Origin: Candidatus Hodarchaeota archaeon
Lineage (GTDB): Archaea; Asgardarchaeota; Heimdallarchaeia; Hodarchaeales; Hodarchaeaceae
Length of the DNA: 52,783 nt
Assembly (NCBI GenBank): GCA_029856365.1
Contig: JAHQWW010000015.1
Span: 1-52,783, forward strand
Reading direction: 5' to 3'
The position numbers were made by a program, and so were the translations under genes. The notes under the pieces were generated by a model, which had not been told where the DNA came from, made no database searches, and was given only the letters and a program-made list of their open reading frames with translations. Of this stretch, positions 26,301-35,900 are shown in pieces (the stretch's first letter is position 1; each line of letters begins with the position of its first letter).

Positions 26301-28127
26301 TCGTATATTCATTCTACCTTTATTGTGGACACAACCGCTCCTTCATTGTTTTTGACTAGTCCTAAAAACACCACATATACGAAAAATGAAATTCTATTCT
26401 CTTATATAACGGATGAAGACGAAGTATTGATATTTTTGGATGATGTGGCATTAGAGGGTGTAAGCTCGGGTACAATACTTACTGGTCTGGATGAGGGGGA
26501 TCATAACTTAATAATTATAACTAATGATGAAGTTGGAAACAATATTACTCGAGTAGCATTGTTTAGTGTTGACACAATTCCCCCCAGTTTAGAAATCTAT
26601 TCACCATACAATCAAAGTTATACTAGCGAAATAGAAATAATATTGGGATCGAATGGTAGTATTGTGCTATATTTCATTCCTAATGTCTTTGCTTATAATC
26701 AAACATATTCAGAACCGATATCCCTTAATCTTTCGATAGGACACTACATACTTGAAGTATATGCATTTGATGACGCAGGAAACGTACAAAAGGAAAATAT
26801 TTCCTTTTCTGTAGTTCAGACCATAGAATTGATGATGAACCCTAATATTGAGTTTTTAGACGATGCTGGAAATTATTTAATCCATACTCAGATAGTGGAT
26901 CACCCAAATTTTGATTCAGTAGGGATTTATCTCAATGGTACTATTATAGGATGCTTGGAATGGAGTATACTCTACCAAGATTATCGTTTAACTCTTCAAC
27001 TTGAAGTTCCAGGATTCTGGGAAGTCACACTCTTCGCTAAGACTACTTTGGAAAAGTATGATTTTCATTACTTCAACATAGAATGGAACCCCCCTAGACC
27101 AGTCTTTAAATCAATATCTGTAGCGCTTGATTCATCTCATTATGAGGTTAGTGTTCAAATTGATTCAGGATCCCTCTCCCTTGAAATAATTCAGGTTCAT
27201 GTTAATAACATAACCTATAACTTACTTTATGAGTATTTTGGAAACCGTTGGGTAGTTAATTTACCGATCCATACACAAAATGATACCTGGTTATTCTCTG
27301 TATTTTATCCTTGGGATGAAGATCCTTCTACTCAACAAAAGTATGAAATCTACTGGTTTGCACCTAGTATCATAATTGAAGAACATATTGTACGAAGAGA
27401 GAATTTTTCAATAGCTATTAGAGTTGAACGGCATAATGCTTCGATCGATACCCAATCTGTCACATTATTAATCAACAACGGATCATTTGAAATTAATGTA
27501 GTAGGAACTCTTGTATATGAGTCTCTTTCAGGAAGTTTTCAGCAGTGGAACTTTATTTCCCCTAATCTCCCTCCTGAAATCTGGAATTATAGTATCAGAG
27601 TATCTGATATTTATGGTTCTCGCAGGAAACTTAATGGAACCTTTAATGCTACTGACATTCCACCCAATTTTGGAAATGAATCTGCTATTCTCGTTGCAAG
27701 TTACGCTGCAGGAGAATTATGGTATATTGAAGTGCCTGTTATCGATGATTACAAAATAGATAGAGTTTTCCTGTATGTTGATGGGATTGAAAACGCTCCG
27801 ATAGCTCACAATGACACTCACTTTGTCTTTGAAGTTTGGTTATCTGAAGGGAAGCACAGTCTTCAATTAATGGCGTTTGATGATATTAATCAAGTGGCTA
27901 TTAAAATCCTACCCTCCATTGATGTTATATTTAACCAATCCTCAACTACAACAATACATTCAAGTAATACTCAAAGATCAACATCATCTTCTTTTCCTGA
28001 TAAACTTCCATCAGAATCTAATGAAGGTATGGATATCAATGATCTATTTGAAATGGGAGTTGCAGGAAGTATATTTATTGGATTAGTTGCTGTTGGTAAT
28101 TTTGTTAACCGAAGGAGGCGAATTTGA
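23319..28127 (+). CDS. giant secreted surface protein with Ig-like domains and C-terminal anchor
   Basis: A 1602-residue extracellular protein. A basic N-terminus and hydrophobic segment (about residues 13-34, ending in SIAA) make a signal peptide. The body is nearly all beta-strand, with many NxS/T sequons. Ig-like or bacterial Ig modules are clearest near residues 1005-1170, where VDTTAPSLFLTSPKN and VDTIPPSLEIYSPYN start successive domains. A Ser/Thr-rich linker leads to a last transmembrane helix (about 1577-1596) and a basic RRRRI tail, a surface anchor. The TTG start has GAGGAT seven bases upstream. Such proteins form S-layer-like or adhesive coats; the specific role is unknown. The next gene overlaps or abuts its end. 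Confidence 0.85.
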   Translation: MSQVSGIKREKMIGFWLIMSFYFVIILTAITPSIAAQINTSTTILSDIGAAGLDDTIQFTVWVYSNFDPVPTGPIRITDTNTSEYVDTTILGGKVVVNWTISEPFIEGIHVFEASYQGFLEYSPSSGICSVHFDDFSQGSSLVTIITLDSNSTIVFKNASLRFTVELEILDSVQPYFKGGYISVKNINLCGSPTIHTYGPLPLDPSVVLTYSFDYQIPIFTTIGINAFLAEYTGSSQSQTKPCTSSPHNITVLSTGYWLEQALDQSDLLRAESTLELNSTVLGDNPIGLELKTYYSHNDQEVIINDQILESRNFKAYFSPNNSVPVGILSIITELIDPSTETQYANTTVDVLILDHARIDHSENATEYRHNETIHFEIYITESDVWTHPVVSTVELVDVTDGNRSLVNKTTNQDGFVVMDYPIPGNTTVGSHEFSLSTHDSSEFIMDITETFPLPIKGLTDIDLTYESGGVDRNAITSIEVTIISGGAAISEGLVALEFAINSSTIETWNCEPGLEFHYFIAPSHPRGSMGYQIHFFGSSNYDEHIESFDLTVFSNPTFNTMRQNVSEVIKGHTVRIWGQLVDEIGQPVIYEKVELTDITIGTPLGISETNDQGFFYYDYYISEATQIGVHFIETTYLGNIIEFYHSSANNPIITITVRPPLSVMIETEVVANHWTFISLEGGLNDEITLEWQKSGENYWRYMTLIALNSTGQGCYNWSTPYYKGKFTIRAIGPNSMKYDFSTMYAIPTITVMGDEIGNVNDQYSYTVNSTEQYQLWIGDQLWHDWRDAGVHQYEYSFSTRGIKTIIISSNETYVYYQECHHSVTILEDVFISLSAPLEALVNLSVNLDGTVIGEVSGPIQEIDVTLEVNGTNLQVDSTNGAGHYYFSLAFDIPGAFSLMVKTPSVMTDFYCAAFSKESIILIDSIPANIQILSPLSQAGAVVEISIVGDAEKYWYYIEPIDSTNISWSAPIYRTLTEGNYTCHVYGQNNYGVVSYIHSTFIVDTTAPSLFLTSPKNTTYTKNEILFSYITDEDEVLIFLDDVALEGVSSGTILTGLDEGDHNLIIITNDEVGNNITRVALFSVDTIPPSLEIYSPYNQSYTSEIEIILGSNGSIVLYFIPNVFAYNQTYSEPISLNLSIGHYILEVYAFDDAGNVQKENISFSVVQTIELMMNPNIEFLDDAGNYLIHTQIVDHPNFDSVGIYLNGTIIGCLEWSILYQDYRLTLQLEVPGFWEVTLFAKTTLEKYDFHYFNIEWNPPRPVFKSISVALDSSHYEVSVQIDSGSLSLEIIQVHVNNITYNLLYEYFGNRWVVNLPIHTQNDTWLFSVFYPWDEDPSTQQKYEIYWFAPSIIIEEHIVRRENFSIAIRVERHNASIDTQSVTLLINNGSFEINVVGTLVYESLSGSFQQWNFISPNLPPEIWNYSIRVSDIYGSRRKLNGTFNATDIPPNFGNESAILVASYAAGELWYIEVPVIDDYKIDRVFLYVDGIENAPIAHNDTHFVFEVWLSEGKHSLQLMAFDDINQVAIKILPSIDVIFNQSSTTTIHSSNTQRSTSSSFPDKLPSESNEGMDINDLFEMGVAGSIFIGLVAVGNFVNRRRRI

Positions 28128-28131
28128 GGTA

Positions 28132-28734
28132 ATGAAAAACAATACACACTTCTTTCTCACTGTTGGTGTGCTTAATCTTTACACATTGATTTTTATCACA
28201 GATCCATTCCTTTCGTGGTTTTCTTTATTGTTATCATTCCCCTTGAGCTGTTTCAGTCTTGTTCCCAACTTTTTGGATAGTTATACAGCTACAAATTTTA
28301 AGTATCAAAGTGTGCAACTAAAAAATCATTCTGGAATTCAATATCGACATCCTTTAACACATTCTCCATGGACACTTGGTTACTTTGTTCCATTATACTA
28401 TATTGTAGAGATAATTTCAGAGCCTATACTTCTCGTTAGCGTTTCTGGCATCGTTTTAGGATGGTTTTTGCATCTTTTCCTAGATACACTTAATCCAGAA
28501 GGGATTCCTTTAGGAAAGAAACCAGTTTATTCACCACATCCCGTTAAACATTATTCTTGGCGGCAACCTACAAATACTCGAGTCCTAAGATTAGCGAGAA
28601 TCCCTTTTAATAATCTTAAAGCTAATATGGTACTTTCACGCCTTGGCCTTTTCTTATTAGCCATGAATATTACAGATTTAATTTTAAACCATTTGCAAGT
28701 TATTTCCGAGGTGATGTCTTTTTGGTTTTCTTAA
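28132..28734 (+). CDS. membrane-bound metal-dependent hydrolase-like protein (DUF1286/DUF457 type)
   Basis: A 200-residue membrane protein. The paired motifs YRHPLTHSPWTL and GWFLHLFLDTLNPEG, with an earlier PNFLDS, match the His/Asp pattern of YdjM-like inner-membrane hydrolases. About four hydrophobic helices are visible. ATG 28132 is chosen because GAGGT lies just upstream; the frame extends another 15 codons upstream but that part overlaps the giant surface gene. The gap to that gene is only four bases, so it is in the same operon. A role in processing surface molecules is possible but unproven. Confidence 0.78.
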   Translation: MKNNTHFFLTVGVLNLYTLIFITDPFLSWFSLLLSFPLSCFSLVPNFLDSYTATNFKYQSVQLKNHSGIQYRHPLTHSPWTLGYFVPLYYIVEIISEPILLVSVSGIVLGWFLHLFLDTLNPEGIPLGKKPVYSPHPVKHYSWRQPTNTRVLRLARIPFNNLKANMVLSRLGLFLLAMNITDLILNHLQVISEVMSFWFS

Positions 28735-29795
28735 GTCGTGTGGACAAATTTTTATTCATATTACTCATATCATTCTTTATAACTCTTCTCACCAGTGGGT
28801 TATGTACGGTTTCCATTGCAAATCCTCAAAATCCTATCTTATCGATAACTGTTTCTGAAACATTCGATTTAAGGATAACACGAGCTGTTTCGGAAGTAGA
28901 AACTACATTTAAACGTAATTTAGTTTTATCACGAGTCTGGGATCGTTTAGTACTTAACATGAGTGTTCAAAACTTTGGTGATGACCTTGAAAATGTTTTT
29001 CTAAAAATTTATACGAATGGAGCTCCTATTCAGGCTACATTCAGTACATCTGAAGAAGTAGGATTAGTTCAGGCCTTTTCCTATCAATTTGAGATTCCTC
29101 AAACCCTTATATTAACTTTGAATAATACTAAACAAACAGAACTCCAACTGGAAATTCTCCTATTATTAGATCATAGGGTATCTTTACGTGATCCATATGT
29201 GAATTTTCATATTCAAAAGGCCGAACTGATAGCTTTTGAATTACCACAGCCGTTAACGAGAGAATTCTTACCTGTTTTCAATGCTAATCATCAATATCAA
29301 ATTCAACCAACTAGATACTCTTTTTTAAGGAAAAATCTTTTCATCACACCCGTAATTTATGTTCAAGTTCCCTCTGGAATGGAACTCATTTGCACAGTTT
29401 TGATTACATTGCAAGGAACTGGGATAAACTATTTGACAGTGGATGATCAAACCATTGATGTTAGCGAGAAAAGTCATTCGATTAGTTTCAACTCAACTAT
29501 GTCGAAACTGTATGAGGATCAGGATTTATCTCTGACGGTGTCCGTTGCTCCTGATTATGAGGGACTGAGTAAATTGACACGAGTTATACTCTCAATTTCT
29601 GTTATTGGTGTCCTTGAATCTCGTTCTACATCCCCTTTCGTTGATGTACTAGGATCTCATCCCATCCCTGGAGTGTTAATGTTTCCAATTCTTGTAATTA
29701 GTCTATTTGGAATCCCCTATTATTTTGTTTACCAGGAACATTTAGTAGATAGAGATGAAGACATCCTTGATCCTAAAAAACAAACTAAATTATGA
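28722..29795 (+). CDS. anchored extracellular protein of unknown function
   Basis: A 357-residue protein with an N-terminal hydrophobic signal (about residues 9-32) and one C-terminal transmembrane helix (about 318-337) before a charged tail (HLVDRDEDILDPKKQ). The large middle part is predicted extracellular and beta-rich. The TTG start overlaps the preceding gene by 13 bases. GAGGTGAT, a full anti-16S match, lies six bases before that TTG, inside the preceding gene, which settles the start. It is the last gene of the surface operon. I recognise no family. Confidence 0.75.
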   Translation: MVFLSRVDKFLFILLISFFITLLTSGLCTVSIANPQNPILSITVSETFDLRITRAVSEVETTFKRNLVLSRVWDRLVLNMSVQNFGDDLENVFLKIYTNGAPIQATFSTSEEVGLVQAFSYQFEIPQTLILTLNNTKQTELQLEILLLLDHRVSLRDPYVNFHIQKAELIAFELPQPLTREFLPVFNANHQYQIQPTRYSFLRKNLFITPVIYVQVPSGMELICTVLITLQGTGINYLTVDDQTIDVSEKSHSISFNSTMSKLYEDQDLSLTVSVAPDYEGLSKLTRVILSISVIGVLESRSTSPFVDVLGSHPIPGVLMFPILVISLFGIPYYFVYQEHLVDRDEDILDPKKQTKL

Positions 29796-29915
29796 ATATA
29801 ATATCTCGAGGTAGTTAAACGTCATCTGAGCGACGAATATATTGGGTTTCTGAAACCTAAAGTAATTTGGATCGAATATCAAGAGATGGAGAAAGATTCA
29901 CAGTAAACAACTGAT

Positions 29916-30278
29916 TTAAATTGGGATTGGAGATTCAACTTGTTCGATTCGGTGGTAGAAAGATCGTAAAAGGCCTCGGGAGAGAAGATACATAACTTTC
30001 TGTACTCTTTCTTCAGGAGTCATAGCAAGAGCTATTGAGGTGTTGTTATCTGGAGTTATTATTCTGATTCCTAGTCCCAACAATCGTCCTGTGGCAGGTG
30101 TTTTGTAAATAATAAAAAATATTTGGAAATTAACCGAGAAGAAGGTATTTCTACTGAAAAACGGCTCTTGGTCTCTGAAATGTTGAGTTTGGATTGATAT
30201 GATCTTTTCTAGGCATTGAATTCGATCTTTCCACTGTTTGTTATCAATTATAAATTCCTCATTATAATACAGTGTCAT
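29916..30278 (-). CDS. hypothetical protein
   Basis: A 120-residue ORF starting at ATG, with mixed alpha/beta composition and no membrane segment, signal or Cys motif. The middle (RLLGLGIRIITPDNNTSIALAMTPEERVQKVMYLL) reads, over its two halves, as strand, turn and helix in a normal folded protein, so it may be a real gene. No family recognised. It is convergent with the surface operon. Confidence 0.45.
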   Translation of the reverse strand: MTLYYNEEFIIDNKQWKDRIQCLEKIISIQTQHFRDQEPFFSRNTFFSVNFQIFFIIYKTPATGRLLGLGIRIITPDNNTSIALAMTPEERVQKVMYLLSRGLLRSFYHRIEQVESPIPI

Positions 30279-30392
30279 ATTTTCCCAAGGTGAGCCAAAA
30301 GAATAAATTCTCGTAAAGAATAAATTCAGGATCCTGAATGAAATTGGACAACATGATTTTAATTCTCTCCATATATAGATCTTGTTGATCTG

Positions 30393-30400
30393 TTATATAT
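30393..30400 (+). promoter_or_regulatory. TATA-like element
   Basis: TTATATAT lies about 65 bases before the ATG of the Cys-rich ORF at 30465. Confidence 0.3.
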
Positions 30401-30464
30401 TCTGAAAATTATGAATTTTTAATGGTCAGTCAGTAATCATATTATGTTGAAGGATTCCACGTAT

Positions 30465-30764
30465 ATGTTTCGAAATTGCGTTTTTTTACTTAATGCAAAA
30501 GTGGGTTATTGTCTAAAATTTAAAGAATGGATAAATGCCTGTCCTCCAAAGTGTGGAGAATGTATTCAGGGGGAAGTGGGAGAATTGGATATAGCAGAAC
30601 AAAATAAATACAATATTGAATGTCTTCATTTTACGAGGGACGTTAAAAGAGGGTCGACTTTTTTTTGTACGTTACTGAGGCAAGAAGAACCTTTTTGTGA
30701 GGCATGCCAGTTTCCTAATTATAAAAAAATTCCAGTTAAAGGCAATCACATCAGGAATTCCTGA
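30465..30764 (+). CDS. small cysteine-rich protein
   Basis: A 99-residue protein with nine cysteines, including CPPKCGEC in the middle and FCEACQF near the C-terminus. The spacing suggests two metal sites, zinc or Fe-S. AAGGAT lies about ten bases before the ATG; a TTG seven codons upstream (30444) could also be the start. No family recognised, and it has no operon partner. Confidence 0.5.
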   Translation: MFRNCVFLLNAKVGYCLKFKEWINACPPKCGECIQGEVGELDIAEQNKYNIECLHFTRDVKRGSTFFCTLLRQEEPFCEACQFPNYKKIPVKGNHIRNS

Positions 30765-30825
30765 CTAAATCCTAATCTGGTGCTATTATTGCCCTTTCTT
30801 TCCTCCTTTTAAAAGGAAAAAAGAC

Positions 30826-32289
30826 TTAGTTTCTCAGAAAGGCACTGTTAGGGGTAGAGATAATTAGTTCTTCGATATCTTCTCGAATAATAATTCGAGT
30901 ATCAGCTTCTCTTCTCACAAGGGTTTTCCAATAATTAGACGTTATTGATGTTTTTAAGGTTTCTTGGGCATCTTCTTGGAGTTTTTGTTCATATAAGAAA
31001 ATACTTTTCAGGAAAAAATACCTATCCATTTGTTCAGAAATTTTATCAGGAGGAAACTCAATTAATTTCTCAATTGTTGTGAATAATGATTTTCTTGCGT
31101 CTCGTTTGATCCATTGATGTTGAGCATGTTCTTCTGGTTCGACATTCATGAACTGAATAGCAGAGATATTGTTTGGTTTAAAGTTTAAAGAGTAATTAAT
31201 CGTCATCGTTGCCCCACTAAACCAAATACGGAATTCACTAAAGCGAACATTATCAGAGAGGATGATTTGAAGGGGTAATTTGTCTAATTGGGGAGGTATT
31301 GCTGAGATCCTAATTTCTACTAGAAATTTTCCCTTTTTATAACGTTTGACTGAAAAATCATAATGGAATTCTGGTTGTGGAGTTTGTTCGAGCAACCAGA
31401 AATCATAAAACTTACGGATTTGCAAAAAATATTCTTGGAGCCAGGTGCCATGAATGTCCTTAGGATGCAAAGCATGTTCATACCATAACTGACGAGGTTT
31501 ATGGAGCATGAAAAAAGTTTGCCATAAGTTCTTACAAGGATCCTCACGAATTGCTATGAGAAAACTTGGACATGTTCTAAGATCCCTTACCGCGCCTTTA
31601 CTTTGCCATTTTGTTCTCCATAGAAAGGGAACTAATAGAGGAATTATAACGAATTTAGTAAGAAGGTTTGGAAATCCCTTTTTTTGAAGTACTGCTGCAA
31701 CATTGTTCCAAAGAGATACTGGCCCATCTTCTAAAACTACTCCTTTAATGGGGGAATTCTTTACTATTTGACAAGCTAGAATTGTGCCAGAAGAGTTACT
31801 CCAAATTCCAATATTTCTTTTATCTATCTCTGGACGTGTGATAAAATATTCGTAAGCCTTCTCAATTACTCCTTGATACTGTTTTGGACATACACTTCTT
31901 TTATTAAATATTAATTTTTTTCTTTCATCTAAATCCCAGTGATAGAGTGGAAGCAAGACGTTAAAACCAGTTGTATGTAAAATACTGGCAACTTTGAGAC
32001 TATTTTCATGATCTTCTTTTTGAAACCAATTTGGTACCATTAAGATGCCCGCAGAGCAAGCTATCTTGCTGGGAAAGAACAGTGCAATTAATCGCTCTTC
32101 CTTTGTTGGAATCTCTACGAATCTCACAGATTTTCCTAGATCAATAGGAGTCAAAGAAGCATTATCCTCACTTGTAATAGTTCTTGCGAGTAACCAAAAT
32201 ATTAAGCACGGAATTACTTCCAAATATCGGATTATAATGGTCACAAGAATAATCGATAAAAAAAGAATAAATATTAGTTCAATTGCCAT
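30826..32289 (-). CDS. membrane-anchored alpha/beta hydrolase
   Basis: A 487-residue protein. One N-terminal transmembrane helix (about residues 4-34) precedes an alpha/beta-hydrolase core. The nucleophile elbow is GIWSNSSGT with Ser166, in the S-x-S-x-G form. An Asp in IREDPC and a His in HPKDIHGTW come in the right order for the triad. After about residue 300 a C-terminal region of beta-strands and helices has no known match. An esterase or peptidase activity is likely, but the substrate is unknown. It stands alone. Confidence 0.75.
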   Translation of the reverse strand: MAIELIFILFLSIILVTIIIRYLEVIPCLIFWLLARTITSEDNASLTPIDLGKSVRFVEIPTKEERLIALFFPSKIACSAGILMVPNWFQKEDHENSLKVASILHTTGFNVLLPLYHWDLDERKKLIFNKRSVCPKQYQGVIEKAYEYFITRPEIDKRNIGIWSNSSGTILACQIVKNSPIKGVVLEDGPVSLWNNVAAVLQKKGFPNLLTKFVIIPLLVPFLWRTKWQSKGAVRDLRTCPSFLIAIREDPCKNLWQTFFMLHKPRQLWYEHALHPKDIHGTWLQEYFLQIRKFYDFWLLEQTPQPEFHYDFSVKRYKKGKFLVEIRISAIPPQLDKLPLQIILSDNVRFSEFRIWFSGATMTINYSLNFKPNNISAIQFMNVEPEEHAQHQWIKRDARKSLFTTIEKLIEFPPDKISEQMDRYFFLKSIFLYEQKLQEDAQETLKTSITSNYWKTLVRREADTRIIIREDIEELIISTPNSAFLRN

Positions 32290-32444
32290 AAATTGTTTTC
32301 ACTTCCCAAAAATTCCTATCAATCTCCTTATACTGTCAGTATAGAGGTATCTCTCATCTATGTCTACTTAAAGATTATCTAGTTTCACCTAGTATATTCT
32401 ATTTACGAGTTCTATAGCAATATTGTAATGTATTAGTTTAATCA

Positions 32445-32858
32445 TTATGAAATAGTTTCTATTTCAATATTTAGCTGTTTTTCAACTTTTTTCATCATTT
32501 TAATAAGGATTGCTAAAAATTCAAAGTGTTCTGCTAGCTTATTGTTTAATTCCTGTAAAATTTGACTATGTCTTAGCCTAAACCTCTCAATAAGCATAAG
32601 CTTGTGTTTTTTCTGATTAAAGGGATTTTCATGTTTGAGTTGATATTCACGTTGCATTGCTTTCTTGCGAGATGTATATCTTTCTAGATAAACAAGCTCT
32701 ATCGGTTGGCGTCGGGTAAATCGTGCTCCTTTGGTTGGAGTTAATCCACTATGTTGAGCTATTCGTGATATTAGGCGACCTGTATAGCCAACATAAATTT
32801 TCCGGTTGTTTCTCAGAGATTGGTTTCCAACAAAAAGCATATAGACCCAGAATGGCAT
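32445..32858 (-). CDS. GIY-YIG nuclease-domain protein
   Basis: A 137-residue protein of the UPF0213/YhbQ-like GIY-YIG type. The first motif is WVYML and the second IYVGYTG, followed by RISRIAQH and the acidic QREYQLKH helix containing the catalytic Glu. The C-terminal third is a helical extension rich in Lys and Glu. I start at ATG 32858 because MPFWVYML is the family's usual N-terminus; an upstream ATG at 32879 is possible. Nothing suggests a homing endonuclease (no intron or host gene). Confidence 0.82.
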   Translation of the reverse strand: MPFWVYMLFVGNQSLRNNRKIYVGYTGRLISRIAQHSGLTPTKGARFTRRQPIELVYLERYTSRKKAMQREYQLKHENPFNQKKHKLMLIERFRLRHSQILQELNNKLAEHFEFLAILIKMMKKVEKQLNIEIETIS

Positions 32859-32930
32859 AGAATTCACTTCTATTCTCAAGTATTTCTGTTACTAAATAAA
32901 TTAGTAAGTAACTTAAATGTCTCTTTCTTT

Positions 32931-35900
32931 ATGGGAGAACAGATAACTATGGCGTCAGAAGAAGAAGTAACAGATTCTTTAGCTCCTTCATCAAGAATTC
33001 TTTACTACCTAAAGAAAGTCTGGGCAATTATTGTCTATTTTCGCTTTGTTGTGGTGATAGGTCTCCTAGCATTCTGGGTAAAAATAGCTTTCATCCATAG
33101 TACCGATATGTGGGATGAGGGGTGGTTTACTGCCATTGCTAGTCGAATGGCTTTTGGTCCTTCCCCTTCCGACCCTTTCCTTCCATTGTATTACCCTGCT
33201 GAAGGTGGAGACATTAAATTCTTCGATAAACCACCTTTTGCTTTTTGGGTGGGCGCATTTTTAATGGGTATCTTTGGCCGTACAACTTTCTCAGCGAAAG
33301 GGGTAGTTATTCTTGGTGGAACTGGATTAGCCTTGATTGTGTATTTACTTTATAGTCATCAAATAGAGAATAAGAGTGCTGCGATAATAGCAGGATTACT
33401 CGTTGCTTTAGGTCATTTTCTAACTTTTTACTCAAGAACTGCATACATTGACTCATTTGTGGTCTTTATGGCTGCTTTGGTGATGTTGCTAGGCATTAGG
33501 GCAGTTGATGCGATTTTTATTGAGAATAATCTCCGTAAAGGGTATTTGTTGTTGTTTATCACATTCTTGATTAATATCTTGAATATTTTAACGAAAGCTT
33601 GGCAGGGGGTGCTTACCTATCCTGCAATTGCCTTATATTTATTTTTTCGATACATAGAGCGTCACATTCATCTTGGTGATTTACGCGCCATCTGGAAAGA
33701 GATTTCTGATCGATTTACCATTTCTCCAAAGGATATGGAACCATACTTGCTAATTCAATCTAAATATGTAGAGAGGGGAATCCCATTTCCTTTTATCATT
33801 GTTATTGTAGCTGGTGTTAGTTCTTTTCTTGGAGCCTTTTTTATTGACCAGTTATTTGCCTCTAGTATAATTTTAGCTATAGTAGCAGCCATTGGGTGTT
33901 ACATTGTCTTTTTACGTTCTAGTATTGAACACAAAAATCAATTAAGATTGGAAGGATTAATTACGAGTGTGGTTACTGGATGTATTGCTGGAATTATAGG
34001 AGCGTTGGTTATCAAAGTTTTTTATGGTAGATTGGAGGGATCATTTATTCTTTTTGCTCAGGCTTTAGGGGAAGAAGATGTCTTTTCAGTTGATTTCTTA
34101 ATTGATCTTATTCCATTTGATTTTCTCTCTGATCTTATCTCTGAGCTATTTTCGAACGAAATTTTGGTCTTATTTCTCCTCGAAATACTTGCTGCAATTT
34201 TTGGATTAATCTTAACCTTCGGAACGGTCTTCTTCCTTTCTGGAATTCTACTAGATCTGTTTAATCGTGAATCAAAATTCCTAAGGATTATTTATGAAGG
34301 AATAGATTTAATCCCGTTAATAATCCTTGGAGTTTGGATTGGAATTTGGTTTATCGGTCTTCTTCTTCTTGGACGGGAAGGTGTGAATGCTCTTTCAATT
34401 ACTCTTTTTGGTATATCTGTTACTTTATTACTAATACCTTTGATGCTTGCATATCCAAAAATGAAAAATACTATTGCTACACAATTTGAATTAAATTATC
34501 GTTTAAGATCTCCTCAGGAAATGTCTACTTTCTCGAATCACTTATTATTCTTAAGTATCGCTATTATTTTCATTATTATTAGTTTTTACCCTTTTGTCTC
34601 ATGGGTTCAATATTTAGATACTAATATTGCAAATGGCACTTTTCCTTGGATTGTTCGTACTCCAGGAGAGCTGTCTAGAGACCCAGAAAGACCTAATCCT
34701 GTTACTTATACCTTCCTTTTCTTCGAATATTATATAGGTTGGAGGTTTACACATGCCACCGATGCAGGTGACTTACCACGAAGCGTTGGGAGTGCTATCA
34801 ACGATCTTGCTTTATGGGTCGTAATACCCTTCTTTATTGTTGGTATTATTGCCTTTTTCTTTTCAAATAAACGTAATCTTGCTCTTGGTTCCGCATTTTT
34901 AGCTTGGTTAATTACCATTCCTTTTGTTTTTTTCCCAGCTCAGTTCCAGCTTAATTATTATTATATTCCACTTGCAATTCCATATTTTGCTATTGCTGCG
35001 AAAGGGTTCGACTATATTTATTCCAATGAACAATGGAAAATGACCGTGGTTGATAATATAGAGCGATTCTTAGCAGGATTTATTTTTTACTTCACATTTG
35101 CCTTTAAATATCTAGTTTCCCCTTTTTATGAGCTGGTAAATATCTTTCTAGCCATTTTATCAGGAGTAGAGTTGTCTGATATTATAAACCAGTTTATTGA
35201 TCTGGATCTAGGTTTTTTACTGTTCATTAGCGCTATTTACCTAGTTCCCTTTTCAATTGTAGCTTTTCGTTATCTAAAGACTTTTCCTGGTATTATAGCC
35301 GTTGGTTTTGCGTATGATTTTTTCATTGATTCTTGGTTTAAATCTAATGGTTTAGAAAAGCTGTATAATGTGTTATTTCATAATTTGTTTGAAACTATCT
35401 TGTCAATGGATGTTAGCTGGATTCTAGATGTTGTTGAGCATGGAGCTCCTCTAGCTACTATTGTTGGTATAGTTTTACTGATTTTTGGGTTGTATTGGTT
35501 GAGACCCAAGGTTAAACCACAAGCATTCATCTTTTTAGGACTACTATTATCAGCTATGTTAATTAATCTTTCAGCACTAATCCATGTTAATCAAATCTTT
35601 GACCTCCGATTTCAAGAATCAGCGATTTATATTAAAAATCATGGAGGCGACTATAATTACAGTACATGGGTTCTTCCTGACGCAGGATCGCAATTCGCGA
35701 TGCGATATTACTTGGGGTACGAAGTTGAAGATCGTAGTGCACATAATCGGTTGAATAATATTCCTTTTTCTCATAATTCTTCAGACAGAATGGATGAATA
35801 TTATGAAGCTCATAATAATATTAAATTCTGGGTGATAATCAATACCTCTGAGCATCACAATATTCCTGCGTATGCTATCACCTATCCTGAAGCGTATAAA

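Noticed and set aside
32445..32858. GIY-YIG gene as a homing endonuclease or mobile element
   Set aside because: Stand-alone small YhbQ-like protein, no intron, intein or interrupted host gene, no flanking repeats.
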